16,432 nt of DNA from Halothiobacillus neapolitanus (GTDB lineage Bacteria > Pseudomonadota > Gammaproteobacteria > Halothiobacillales > Halothiobacillaceae): the NCBI GenBank assembly GCA_020722165.1, contig DYLI01000005.1:13300-29731 (forward strand). The letters run 5' to 3'. Shown here piece after piece: positions 6,872 through 14,280 of this stretch (the stretch's first letter is position 1; the number at the start of each line of letters is the position of its first letter). The position numbers and the translations under genes were made by a program. Below the pieces are notes generated by a model. The model had not been told where the DNA came from and searched no databases. It was given only the letters and a program-made list of their open reading frames with translations.

Positions 6872-7354
6872 TTAAAACCGACTACCGCTCTGAATATACT
6901 GCGTCATCTGGGTACACTGGGTATTCATGCGCAACATAATGCCGCGAATACTGCGGATAATGGCTCTCATAACGTGGTAGACCATGAATGGGTGATCTTT
7001 GACCAGGCGTTCCAGGTTCTCACGGTGCAGAGCAAGCACAGTGGCATCACCGACGGCGCGTAGGGTGGCAGAATGCGGTTTGCCATCAAGAAAGCCGGAT
7101 TCGCCCGCCAGATCGCCGGCACTTAGGATGTGCAGGGTGTCGGCAAAGCCGCGCCCGCTGTCTTTGTTGACGGCCAGACGGCCATCGAGGATAACGTATA
7201 GCTCGTGGTGCGATTCGCCTTCGCGGAATAACACGTCGCCGCTGGCAATATGGCGCACCGTGCAAACTTGCGCGAGGGTGTTGCATTCCAAATCGGTCAG
7301 CTCCGCACCGAGCAGGGTTTTGCGTAGATCGTTACTGGTAATGGGGAGCTGCAT
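6872..7354 (-). CDS. Stand-alone cyclic-nucleotide-binding-domain protein
   Basis: 160 residues, essentially one cNMP-binding (CAP_ED) beta-barrel: FREGESHHELYVILDGRLAV (about 43-62), then ILSAGDLAGESGFLDGKPHS (76-95) corresponding to the phosphate-binding cassette, followed by helices (ENLERLVKDHPFMVYHVMRA). There is no C-terminal winged helix, so it is not a Crp/Fnr regulator; it may be a regulatory subunit or sensor. In the cassette the Arg that contacts the cyclic phosphate in CRP (PRxA) is His94 here (PHSA), so canonical cAMP binding is doubtful. Start choice: TTG 7369 and ATG 7360 are in frame upstream, but the Shine-Dalgarno GAAGG (7363-7367) lies 8 bases from ATG 7354, giving MQLPITSNDL. 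A MITE-like element ends 27 bases upstream of the start. Confidence 0.82.
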   Translation of the reverse strand: MQLPITSNDLRKTLLGAELTDLECNTLAQVCTVRHIASGDVLFREGESHHELYVILDGRLAVNKDSGRGFADTLHILSAGDLAGESGFLDGKPHSATLRAVGDATVLALHRENLERLVKDHPFMVYHVMRAIIRSIRGIMLRMNTQCTQMTQYIQSGSRF

Positions 7355-7381
7355 GGGCATCACCTTCAATGGCTTGGTTAG

Positions 7382-7465
7382 TAGGACTTATGCAAAGCCG
7401 CCCCAGAGGCGAAGTGTATGGTCTTCGGTGGTTTGCCTTGCTGGAACACTTTTGCGTAAGTCCTA
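7382..7465. mobile_element. Putative MITE, 84 bp, with TA target duplication
   Basis: TAGGACTTATGCAAA (7382-7396) and TTTGCGTAAGTCCTA (7451-7465) are inverted repeats with 14 of 15 positions complementary, enclosing 54 bases with no gene. Terminal TA dinucleotides on both sides would fit a TA target-site duplication as made by IS630/Tc1-mariner transposases. No transposase is in the window, so this would be a non-autonomous element. It lies between the ppiC 3' hairpin and the start of the cyclic-nucleotide-domain gene. Confidence 0.55.
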
Positions 7466-7500
7466 GGAATATAAAGTAAGTCAGCATCCTTGCCGAACGC

Positions 7501-7529
7501 GACCGGTAGGCACATTGTGCGTACCGGTC
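7501..7529 (-). terminator. Strong hairpin after the PPIase gene
   Basis: GACCGGTAGGCAC (7501-7513) pairs with GTGCGTACCGGTC (7517-7529) with a single G-G mismatch and a 3-base loop. It begins 19 bases past the ppiC stop on the minus strand. There is no T-run after it, so it may be a Rho-assisted terminator or a 3' mRNA-protecting structure rather than a canonical intrinsic terminator. Confidence 0.6.
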
Positions 7530-7548
7530 TAATATCCTGATGTCACAA

Positions 7549-8475
7549 TTACTTGGTTGCGGCAGGAGCTGCAGGTGCTGCAGCAGCAGGCGCAGCTTCA
7601 GCAGGCTTGGCAGCCGGTTCTGCGGCTTTCTTGATTTCAACTTTGGCCGCAGCGCGCGTGTCGTTTACGAATTTTTCGACCGCTTTTTGCTGCATGATGT
7701 TTTCTACTTGTGGCTTGACGGCTTCAAACGCTGGTGGCGGTACGTCGCGAGTTTCTTCCAGCTTGATGATGTGCCAGCCGAACTGGGACTTGACAGGCTC
7801 TTTGGTGGTTTCGCCCGGCTTGAGCGCGGCAGCCGCAGCAGAGAATTCGGGAACCATCATGCCTGCTTCAAACCAGCCCAAGTCGCCGCCTTGATCCTTG
7901 GAGCCTGGATCAATGGAGTTGGCTTTGGCGAGTTCGGCAAAGTTGCCGCCGTCGTTGATTTTTTTCTGGATGTCTTTGGCTTGGTCTTCGTTTTCAACCA
8001 GAATGTGCGCGGCCTTCATTTCCTGCTTTTTGGGCAGGTTGACAAGCATTTTTTCATATCCCTGCTTGAGCTCTTCATCCGTGATTTTCATGTCTTTCAT
8101 CATGCGCTTGACCAAGTGGTTGGCCAGAATGCTTTCCTTGGCGCGCGCGATTTCAGATTGAATGGCGGCTTCTTTGGCCAAGCCATCGGCTTCGGCTTTT
8201 TGTGCCAAGGCTTTGAGTTCGATAAGTTGGTTCAAAACGGCATCATCGTTGCCTTGCGCTTGGGGTGGTAATTGCAGTTTGATGGCGTTGAATTCTTCAG
8301 TGGTGATGGTGTCGCCATTCACAGTAGCCAGAATGTCTTTTTGCTCAACCGGAGCCGTTGTGGTTGTGCTAGTCGCTTTTTCCGGGGCTGGGCTTTGATT
8401 GCAGCCAGCAAGCACCATGGTTGCAGCCAGGGTGGCAGTCATGGCAAGTATCAAAGGCTTTTTCATCAGGTTCAT
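7549..8475 (-). CDS. Parvulin-type peptidyl-prolyl isomerase lipoprotein
   Basis: 308 residues. The N-terminus MNLMKKPLIL plus a hydrophobic stretch ends in the lipobox LAGC, predicting lipidation at C25 and envelope anchoring. A SurA/PpiD-type N-terminal helical region (48-148: VNGDTITTEEFNAIK onwards) precedes a complete rotamase domain at about 154-243: AAHILVENE with His157, GGDLGWFEAGMMVPEF (197-211), and SQFGWHIIKLEE with His235. The C-terminal 25 residues are Ala/Pro/Lys low complexity (AAPAAAAPAAPAATK). Such proteins catalyse proline isomerisation while assisting folding of exported proteins. Start: AAGGA lies about 9 bases upstream of ATG 8475. It is third in the yciB-yciI-ppiC unit and is followed by a hairpin. 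It resembles PrsA/EpsD-type lipoprotein PPIases; I assign no gene symbol. Confidence 0.92.
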   Translation of the reverse strand: MNLMKKPLILAMTATLAATMVLAGCNQSPAPEKATSTTTTAPVEQKDILATVNGDTITTEEFNAIKLQLPPQAQGNDDAVLNQLIELKALAQKAEADGLAKEAAIQSEIARAKESILANHLVKRMMKDMKITDEELKQGYEKMLVNLPKKQEMKAAHILVENEDQAKDIQKKINDGGNFAELAKANSIDPGSKDQGGDLGWFEAGMMVPEFSAAAAALKPGETTKEPVKSQFGWHIIKLEETRDVPPPAFEAVKPQVENIMQQKAVEKFVNDTRAAAKVEIKKAAEPAAKPAEAAPAAAAPAAPAATK

Positions 8476-8517
8476 ACAGTGTCGTCCTTAGGTTGAAGTG
8501 AAATCAAAATGCGCAGG

Positions 8518-8829
8518 TCAAATAGTTTGGGTTTCGGGCATGAACACGCCCTTCCAGGGGTGGATGTGAATATCCCGATACACTCCGGCATGAGCATACG
8601 GATCATCCGTTGCCCATGCACGCGCGTCGTCAAGTGAGGCAAAATCCGCAAGGATCAGGCTTCCGACCATGCGCGGGGTGCCAGGTTCCGTAGCATCAGG
8701 CAACGGGCCTGCGAGAAGCAAGCGCCCAGCATCGCGTAAAACCTGTAAACGTGCCAGGTGCGCGGGGCGAGCCAAGCTGCGTTGTTCGGTCGTTTCGGCG
8801 TGGTCAACGCCATAAATCATATACCACAT
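8518..8829 (-). CDS. yciI: YciI-like protein
   Basis: 103 residues spanning one YCII domain (dimeric alpha-beta barrel). Diagnostic segments are MWYMIYGVDH, SLARPAHLARLQVL with conserved His24, GRLLLAGPLPD, and DARAWATDDPYAHAGVY with D76-P77 of the His-Asp pair thought to be the active site. The function of YciI proteins is not established. Start choice: an in-frame extension to 8895 overlaps yciB and lacks homology; ATG 8829 comes 2 bases after the yciB stop (8832) and has AAGGA upstream, inside the end of yciB, so translational coupling is likely. Confidence 0.92.
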   Translation of the reverse strand: MWYMIYGVDHAETTEQRSLARPAHLARLQVLRDAGRLLLAGPLPDATEPGTPRMVGSLILADFASLDDARAWATDDPYAHAGVYRDIHIHPWKGVFMPETQTI

Positions 8830-8831
8830 GC

Positions 8832-9395
8832 TTATATATCCTTGTTGGAGGCCGTGGCCTCGTTGTCGAGCATGGTGGCATGTTTGCCTAGCCACAAGCC
8901 CTGAGCAAGCATGAACACTAGCGTGATGCCCATGAGTCCGAAGAGTTTGAAGTTAACCCAAGTGGCTTCGTCGAAATTGTAGGCGACGTATAAATTCAGC
9001 CCGGCAAGGGCGATAAAAAAGCCTACCCAAGCGATGTTCACCTGTCGCCAGATGGCTTGCGGCGCGCTCATCAGGCTGCCCATCATGCGTTCGACCAGGG
9101 TTTTGTTGCCAATAAACTGACTGCCAAGAAACGCGGCGGCAAACAGCACATAGAGAATGCTCGGCTTCCACATGATAAACAGCGGGTTTTTCAACCACAG
9201 CGTGGCGCCGCCGAACACAACGATTAAACCTAGCGACACGAGCTGCATCGGTTCGACCTTGCGCGTGCGCAGCCAAGTGTAGGCGACAAGAATCAGGCTG
9301 GCGGCAATGGCCACGGCGGTAGCAACATAAATGCCTGAAGTTTTGTAGGCGATGAAAAACAGAATGATTGGCAGAAAATCGAAAAATAATTTCAT
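8832..9395 (-). CDS. yciB: Inner-membrane septation/intracellular-septation protein YciB (IspZ)
   Basis: 187 residues with five hydrophobic segments (about 5-22, 24-41, 51-68, 78-95, 120-140 and a final one near 148-168). It begins with the family hallmark MKLFFDFLPIILFFIAYK, followed by NPLFIMWKPSILYVLFA, GNKTLVERMMG and WVNFKLFGLMGITLVFMLAQ. YciB is an inner-membrane protein linked to cell-envelope and division homeostasis; the precise mechanism is unsettled. It is the first gene of yciB-yciI-ppiC, divergent from yciO across a 126-base gap. No strong Shine-Dalgarno precedes the ATG. In many beta- and gammaproteobacteria yciB sits beside a BolA gene and a PPIase; BolA is absent here. Confidence 0.95.
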   Translation of the reverse strand: MKLFFDFLPIILFFIAYKTSGIYVATAVAIAASLILVAYTWLRTRKVEPMQLVSLGLIVVFGGATLWLKNPLFIMWKPSILYVLFAAAFLGSQFIGNKTLVERMMGSLMSAPQAIWRQVNIAWVGFFIALAGLNLYVAYNFDEATWVNFKLFGLMGITLVFMLAQGLWLGKHATMLDNEATASNKDI

Positions 9396-9470
9396 GAGAA
9401 GTGGATGTGCGCACGGTAATGTTTAATGGTGCGCTATGGTAAACGCAGTGGGCGGTGCGGTCATCTTTCG

Positions 9471-9483
9471 CGCATACTATGCG
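9471..9483. promoter_or_regulatory. 13-base palindrome in the yciB/yciO divergent promoter region
   Basis: CGCATACTATGCG is symmetric around its central base and lies in the 126-base gap between divergent genes (9396-9521), 38 bases before the yciO ATG. It contains TACTAT, a fair -10 hexamer for the plus strand, but no good -35 accompanies it at 17 bases. It could be a promoter element, an operator, or chance. Confidence 0.3.
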
Positions 9484-9521
9484 TCGTTTCAAACACTTTT
9501 CACTCCACATAGAATTTGATC

Positions 9522-10154
9522 ATGCCACGCATTCTTAATCTTCACCCAGACAACCCGCAGACGCGTTTAATCACACAAGCCGTTGAAATCATTCAGCATG
9601 GCGGTGTGATCGCTTTACCGACCGATTCGGGCTACGCGCTTGGTTGTGCGCTGGGCGATAAAGATGCCATGGAGCGCATTCGCGCCATTCGAGGGCTAGA
9701 TGACAAGCACTTTTTCACCTTGATGGTGCGCGATTTATCTGAAATCTCGGTCTATGCGCGGGTGGACAATATCGCCTATCGTTTTTTGCGTCAGTACACG
9801 CCGGGGGCGTACACCTTTATCTTGCCTGCCAGCAGCGAAGCGCCGCGTCGTTTGCAGCACCCCAAGCGTAAAACCGTGGGCGTGCGCGTGCCCGATCACC
9901 CTTTAACGCAGGCGTTATTGCAGGTTTTGGGTGAGCCATTGCTTTCCAGTACCCTGATTCTTGCGGATGACAGCGAGCCTTTATGTGACCCTGATGACAT
10001 TAAATCTCGCGTGGGCAAGCGTCTGGATTTAATTCTTGATGTGGGTTTTTGTGCCGACCAGCCCACCACGGTGATTGATATGGCAGGGGATGACATGGTG
10101 CTGGTGCGTCGTGGTTTAGGCGAGGTTCCTGTCGGTGTGTTTGAAGCTGATTAA
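9522..10154 (+). CDS. yciO: YciO, TsaC/Sua5-related (YrdC-domain) protein
   Basis: 210 residues covering one Sua5/YciO/YrdC domain: GGVIALPTDSGYALGCALGD (28-47), ERIRAIRGLDDKHFFTLMVR (51-70), DLSEISVYARVDN, the TPGAYTFILPAS segment (93-104), PKRKTVGVRVPDHPL (114-128) and GEPLLSSTLIL. The segments HFFTLMVRDLSEISVYARVDN and KRKTVGVRVP are characteristic of YciO rather than TsaC. TsaC makes threonylcarbamoyl-AMP for tRNA t6A; the role of YciO is less clear. ATG 9522 is preferred over an in-frame TTG at 9516. The Shine-Dalgarno is weak. It heads the yciO, site-2 protease, scpA, scpB series typical of gammaproteobacteria. Confidence 0.93.
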   Translation: MPRILNLHPDNPQTRLITQAVEIIQHGGVIALPTDSGYALGCALGDKDAMERIRAIRGLDDKHFFTLMVRDLSEISVYARVDNIAYRFLRQYTPGAYTFILPASSEAPRRLQHPKRKTVGVRVPDHPLTQALLQVLGEPLLSSTLILADDSEPLCDPDDIKSRVGKRLDLILDVGFCADQPTTVIDMAGDDMVLVRRGLGEVPVGVFEAD

Positions 10155-10172
10155 TTTTAAAAAGGTCATGCG

Positions 10173-10826
10173 ATGGATTTTAATTTAATTCAAAAATTCA
10201 GTATTTGGATTTTGCCGGTGTTATTTGCCATTACCGTGCATGAAGCCGCACATGGTTATGCGGCGCGTTTTTTTGGCGACCACACGGCAGCAAGTCTCGG
10301 GCGTTTGTCGCTTAATCCTTTTAAACATATTGACCCGATCGGTACCGTGGCTTTGCCGATTGCGACCTTTTTTCTGGGTGGCTTTGTGTTTGGCTGGGCT
10401 AAACCCGTGCCCGTGGATATGCGCAATTTGCGCAATCCGCGTTTTGATATGGCCTGGGTGGCTATGGCGGGGCCGGCCTCCAATTTCGCCATGGCGGTGT
10501 TCTGGTTATTGATGATGGCGCTGGGACAGTGGCTGGCCGGGCAGGGTGTGGGCGACTGGGCGCTGCCGCTGGTGCTGATGGGGCAGGCGGGGATTTTTAT
10601 TAATCTGTTGCTTATGTTGTTCAATTTATTACCGATTCCACCGCTGGATGGTGGGCGGGTGTTGGTGAGTTTTTTGCCGCAAAATTTGGCGCTCATGGTC
10701 TCGAAGGTTGAGCCTTTTGGCTTTGTGCTTTTGCTCGCATTGATGTTTAGCGGTGTGTTGTGGACGGTGCTGGGGCCGATTTTGAACGGCATGACGCAGT
10801 GGATGATGGGGTTTGTGCTGCCTTGA
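10173..10826 (+). CDS. M50-family site-2 protease (membrane metalloprotease)
   Basis: 217 residues, mostly hydrophobic. The zinc-binding HExxH is H23-E24-A-A-H27 in the first membrane segment (LFAITVHEAAHGYAARFFGD), and the second ligand motif NLLPIPPLDGGR (151-162) carries D159. Other family marks are SLGRLSLNPFKHIDPIG, GWAKPVPVD and MAGPASNFAMA. It belongs to the short S2P group without PDZ domains that sits between yciO and scpA in many proteobacteria; it presumably cuts substrates within the inner membrane, which are unknown. AAAGG ends 7 bases before the ATG. The gene begins 18 bases after yciO and ends 5 bases before scpA. Confidence 0.93.
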   Translation: MDFNLIQKFSIWILPVLFAITVHEAAHGYAARFFGDHTAASLGRLSLNPFKHIDPIGTVALPIATFFLGGFVFGWAKPVPVDMRNLRNPRFDMAWVAMAGPASNFAMAVFWLLMMALGQWLAGQGVGDWALPLVLMGQAGIFINLLLMLFNLLPIPPLDGGRVLVSFLPQNLALMVSKVEPFGFVLLLALMFSGVLWTVLGPILNGMTQWMMGFVLP

Positions 10827-10831
10827 ATGCC

Positions 10832-11647
10832 ATGGCTTTGATTACACCTGTGCTTGATAGTCAAACTATGGATGAATCCGTAGGGGTTGCACGGGTGGGT
10901 GAGCAGTTTTTACTGGATTTTCCCAAGGATTTATATATTCCGCCGGATGCTTTGGCGATTATGTTGGAATCTTTCCAAGGGCCTCTTGATTTGTTGCTGT
11001 ATTTAATCCGTAAGCAAAATATCAATATTCTGGATATTCCTATTGCCGAGGTCACGCGCCAGTATCTGCGTTATATCGAAACCATGCAGGGGTTGAAGCT
11101 GGAATTGGCTGCTGAATATCTGGCCATGGCGGCATGGCTGGCGGAAATTAAGTCGCGCATGATGCTACCGCGAGCGCCCCACATGGATAATGAAGAGGCT
11201 GACCCGCGCATGGCCCTGGTGCGCCGTTTGCAAGATTACGAACAACTGCGTGAGGCCAGCGAGCGGCTGGATGCGTTGCCTCGCTTGGAGCGTGATGTGT
11301 TTGCTTTGGTGGCGGCGATGCCGGACGTAGAGTTTTGCCCCGAGCCGCCGCAGGTCAGTATGGATGAGTTGCTGGGGGCGTTGCGCAGTGTCCTTCAGCG
11401 CGCCACCTTGGTGGAGCACCACCACATTCAGCGCGAGGCCATCAATTTGCGAGAGCGCATGGATTTGATTGTGCAATGTGTCGCGGGGGGCGTGGTGTTT
11501 TTGCTGGATATTTTGCGCCCGGAAGAGGGGCGGCGCGGCGTGGTAATGAGTTTTTTGGCTTTGCTCGAGTTATTGAAAACCGGGCAGATTGATGTCGAGC
11601 GCGAAGAGCAAGGCTTGTTTTTAATTGCGGCTGCACAGGGTTCATGA
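10832..11647 (+). CDS. scpA: Segregation and condensation protein A (ScpA)
   Basis: 271 residues, kleisin subunit of the SMC/ScpAB or MukB-like condensin that compacts and segregates the chromosome. The N-terminal signature SFQGPLDLLLYLIRKQNINI followed by LDIPIAEVTRQYLRYI is clear, then LAAEYLAMAAWLAEIKSRMM and LPRAP; the C-terminal winged helix holds GVVMSFLALLELLKTGQIDV. The mid-region has the acidic DNEEADPRMALVRRLQDYEQ. Start: ATG 10832 lies 5 bases after the protease stop; ATG 10868 (MDESVGVAR) is an alternative. An open extension to 10760 overlaps the protease and is unlikely. The trpS gene usually found between the protease and scpA is absent. The stop overlaps the scpB start as ATGA. 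Confidence 0.95.
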   Translation: MALITPVLDSQTMDESVGVARVGEQFLLDFPKDLYIPPDALAIMLESFQGPLDLLLYLIRKQNINILDIPIAEVTRQYLRYIETMQGLKLELAAEYLAMAAWLAEIKSRMMLPRAPHMDNEEADPRMALVRRLQDYEQLREASERLDALPRLERDVFALVAAMPDVEFCPEPPQVSMDELLGALRSVLQRATLVEHHHIQREAINLRERMDLIVQCVAGGVVFLLDILRPEEGRRGVVMSFLALLELLKTGQIDVEREEQGLFLIAAAQGS

Positions 11648-12162
11648 TCGCTCTGCCTGCCTTGCTTGAAGCCCTGTTGCTGGCCGCAGGTGAGCCGCTA
11701 TCGCGTGCGCGTTTGGCTGAGATTCTTGGCGATGAGGTGGATGCCGCCATGCTCGATCAAGCCTTGAGCACGCTCGCCGAAAGTTATGCTGAACGCGGGA
11801 TTGAATTAATTGAGGTTGCGAGTGGACTGCGTTTGCAAGCGAGCAGCCGCTTTGCGCCGTGGCTGGTTAAGCTTCAACCGCAACGCCCGCCGCGCTATTC
11901 GCGTGCAGTGTTGGAAACGCTGGCTCTGATTGCATGGAAACAGCCCATCACCCGCGCCGATGTTGAAGCCATACGTGGAGTGTCGCTCAACCCAACCATT
12001 CTCAAAACCTTATCCGAACGCGGCTGGGTTCAAAGCATGGGTAAACGTGAAACCCCCGGCAGGCCGGAGCTTTTGGGTACGACACGCCAGTTTTTGGATG
12101 ATTTTGGACTCAAAACTCTGGATGAGCTGGCGCAGCACATTTTTCCGCAGTCAACCGAGTGA
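11644..12162 (+). CDS. scpB: Segregation and condensation protein B (ScpB)
   Basis: 172 residues with two winged-helix units that bind ScpA. Family marks are ALLEALLLAAGEPLSRARLA (6-25), the YSRAVLETLALIAWKQPITR segment (85-104) with ADVEAIRGV, and GRPELLGTTRQFLDDFGL (139-156). The ATG overlaps the scpA TGA by four bases, so synthesis of the two partners is probably coupled. ScpB is usually followed by rluB; here the next gene is pgm after a 116-base gap. Confidence 0.95.
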   Translation: MIALPALLEALLLAAGEPLSRARLAEILGDEVDAAMLDQALSTLAESYAERGIELIEVASGLRLQASSRFAPWLVKLQPQRPPRYSRAVLETLALIAWKQPITRADVEAIRGVSLNPTILKTLSERGWVQSMGKRETPGRPELLGTTRQFLDDFGLKTLDELAQHIFPQSTE

Positions 12163-12225
12163 ATTGGCTACTAGCGGCTGCGCGCCACACTTTGCCTGTG
12201 CAGAACAGCCATCAAGCGGTAATCT

Positions 12226-12254
12226 TTAGCAAATAGTCTGCTGCAAATTTTAAA
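12226..12254 (+). promoter_or_regulatory. pgm: Candidate sigma-70 promoter for pgm
   Basis: TTAGCA (12226-12231) and TTTAAA (12249-12254) are separated by 17 bases, each matching four of six consensus positions, in the AT-rich part of the scpB-pgm gap. A start near 12261 would leave an 18-base leader containing the GAGG ribosome site (12267-12270). Suggestive only. Confidence 0.35.
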
Positions 12255-12278
12255 TTATCAATAAACGAGGAACACACC

Positions 12279-13928
12279 ATGGCACTGCACCCACTGGCCG
12301 GACAGCCCGCTCCACGCGATTTTCTAACCAATATCCCCGACCTCGTTTCTGCGTATTACACCCAGCATCCCGACAGTAACGATCTGGCGCAGTGGGTGGC
12401 GTTTGGTACGTCTGGGCATCGTGGGTGCAGCAGCAAACACAGCTTTAACGAAGATCACATTCTGGCCACTTGCCAAGCATTGGCCGAATATCGGCAAGAA
12501 AACGACATCACGGGTCCGCTGTTTATCGGCTTGGATTCTCATGCGCTATCCACCCCGGCATTTTACACCGCGATAGAAGTTTTTGCGGCGCATGGCATTG
12601 AACTGCGCATTCCCGCAGGTGAGCCGCTTGTACCCACCCCGGTGATTTCGCACGCGATTTTGACCCACAACCAAGGCCGCACCTCGCACCTGGCCGATGG
12701 CGTAGTCATTACCCCGTCGCACAACCCACCGAGTGATGGCGGTTTTAAATACAACGCCACCAACGGCGGCCCGGCGGATGTGGATGCCACCCGCGTGATT
12801 CAGGCGCGTGCCAATGAATTGCTCAATCACGACCTGAAAGGCGTAAAGCGTATATCGCTGACTAAGGCACTGGCGCTGCCCACCACCCAGACCTATGAGT
12901 TCATCAAACCCTATGTTGACGATCTGAAAAATGTCGTCGATATGGAGGCCATTCGCGCCGCCGGGCTCAAAATTGGCGTAGACCCGATGGGCGGCGCGGG
13001 TTTGCCCTACTGGGAGCCGATTGCTGAAACCTACGGCCTGAATATCGACGTGGTGAACAAGGAGATCGACCCGCGCTTTGCCTTCATGACCCTCGACCAT
13101 GATGGCAAAATCCGCATGGACTGTTCATCACCTTATGCTATGGCCGGTTTGATTCGACTGAAAGATCAATACGATATTGCCTTTGGCAACGATACTGATG
13201 CGGATCGCCACGGCATCGTCACCCCAAGCGGCGGGCTGATGAATTCCAATCACTACTTGAGCGTGTGTATTGATTACCTGTTCCGCAACCGCCCGCATTG
13301 GTCGGCGAATGCCTATATTGGCAAAACACTGGTCTCCAGCTCGATGATCGACCGTGTGGCGCACGACCTGCACCGTGGCCTGCGCGAAGTGCCGGTGGGC
13401 TTCAAATGGTTTGTCGATGGGCTGGTCAATGGTCATTGCGGTTTTGGCGGCGAAGAGTCGGCGGGTGCATCCTTCCTGCGCATGGATGGCACGGCCTGGA
13501 GCACCGACAAGGATGGCATTATCGTCAACCTGCTGGCCGCCGAAATCACTGCCAAAACGGGTGAAGACCCCAGTGCGTATTACAAAAAACTCACCGAGCG
13601 CCACGGCAATCCGGTGTTCGACCGCATGGATGCTGTAGCCAGCCGCGAGCAAAAACATATCCTTTCCAAGCTCAGCCCAGAGCAAGTGAAAGCTGAAACA
13701 CTCGCAGGCGAGAAAATCACCGCCAAACTCACCCGCGCACCGGGCAATAACGCCGAAATTGGTGGTCTAAAAGTTACAACCGAAAATGGCTGGTTCGCCG
13801 CACGCCCTTCCGGCACGGAAGATATTTACAAAATCTACGCCGAAAGTTTCAAGGGCGAAGCGCATCTGAAGGACATTCAGGACGAAGCCAAGGCGATTGT
13901 GGCAGCGGCGTTTGGCGACGCAAAGTAA
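12279..13928 (+). CDS. pgm: Phosphoglucomutase (alpha-D-glucose phosphate-specific)
   Basis: 549 residues, as expected for the E. coli Pgm type (546). It interconverts glucose 1-phosphate and glucose 6-phosphate in the cytoplasm, linking glycogen and nucleotide-sugar synthesis to central metabolism. The phosphoserine loop TPSHNPPSDGGFKYN has S147; the Mg loop is GNDTDADRHG with D305, D307 and D309; the sugar-binding loop is GGEESAG (390-396); the phosphate-binding loop is RPSGTEDIYKIYAESF with R509. The N-terminal FGTSGHRG is intact. The Shine-Dalgarno GAGG lies 8 bases before the ATG. All key residues are present. The YggU-like gene follows after 17 bases. Confidence 0.98.
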   Translation: MALHPLAGQPAPRDFLTNIPDLVSAYYTQHPDSNDLAQWVAFGTSGHRGCSSKHSFNEDHILATCQALAEYRQENDITGPLFIGLDSHALSTPAFYTAIEVFAAHGIELRIPAGEPLVPTPVISHAILTHNQGRTSHLADGVVITPSHNPPSDGGFKYNATNGGPADVDATRVIQARANELLNHDLKGVKRISLTKALALPTTQTYEFIKPYVDDLKNVVDMEAIRAAGLKIGVDPMGGAGLPYWEPIAETYGLNIDVVNKEIDPRFAFMTLDHDGKIRMDCSSPYAMAGLIRLKDQYDIAFGNDTDADRHGIVTPSGGLMNSNHYLSVCIDYLFRNRPHWSANAYIGKTLVSSSMIDRVAHDLHRGLREVPVGFKWFVDGLVNGHCGFGGEESAGASFLRMDGTAWSTDKDGIIVNLLAAEITAKTGEDPSAYYKKLTERHGNPVFDRMDAVASREQKHILSKLSPEQVKAETLAGEKITAKLTRAPGNNAEIGGLKVTTENGWFAARPSGTEDIYKIYAESFKGEAHLKDIQDEAKAIVAAAFGDAK

Positions 13929-13945
13929 ACAGGAGTGACGGGCAT

Positions 13946-14278
13946 TTGCACGATAAGTTGAAGTATGAATTTTGCGCATGGGATGGTGATGTTCTTGTGC
14001 TGAATATTCTGGGCACGCCTGCGGCCAAGCGCGATGCGATTGGCAAACCCAAAGGTCATCAGCTTAAGGTCAGTGTGACGGCTGCGCCGGTGGATGGAAA
14101 GGCCACCGATCATATGGTGCGTTTTTTATCCAAGGCATTTGGAGTGAATGTGCGCGATATTGAGGTGGTGTTTGGTCGTACCAGTATTCACAAACAGTTG
14201 CGCATTCACGCACCCAAAAAACTGCCGACTGTGATTGAAAAGGCACTGGCGGGTCAGTCTAGCGAACTTGAAGATTGA
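13946..14278 (+). CDS. DUF167 / YggU-family protein
   Basis: 110 residues, complete DUF167 domain: LKVSVTAAPVDGKATDHMVR then FLSKAFGVNVRDIEVVFGRTS and KQLRIHAP, the classic VxApPvdGkAN... FLAk.lgv...v.i..G..sR.K.v.I arrangement (NdhL/YggU fold). The role is unknown. No ATG is available before the conserved part: the best start is TTG 13946 with AGGAG (13931-13935) ten bases upstream, giving MHDKLKYEFCAW. It sits between pgm and the DUF445 gene with very short gaps, consistent with one transcript; its stop is 2 bases from the next ATG. Confidence 0.9.
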   Translation: MHDKLKYEFCAWDGDVLVLNILGTPAAKRDAIGKPKGHQLKVSVTAAPVDGKATDHMVRFLSKAFGVNVRDIEVVFGRTSIHKQLRIHAPKKLPTVIEKALAGQSSELED

Positions 14279-14280
14279 GC

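Noticed and set aside
7560..7620. Repeat-like GCTGCAGGTGCTGCAGCAGCAGGC stretch suspected as tandem repeat
   Set aside because: It encodes the Ala/Pro-rich tail of the PPIase on the minus strand; no regular unit beyond codon-level repetition.
7540..8271. Plus-strand open frame of 243 codons antisense to the PPIase gene
   Set aside because: It is the mirror of a gene with clear lipobox and parvulin motifs; its translation is Phe/Gly/Leu-rich with no recognisable domain.
12546..13100. Minus-strand open frame inside pgm (also 13128-13685)
   Set aside because: Antisense shadows of a fully intact pgm with codon bias on the plus strand.
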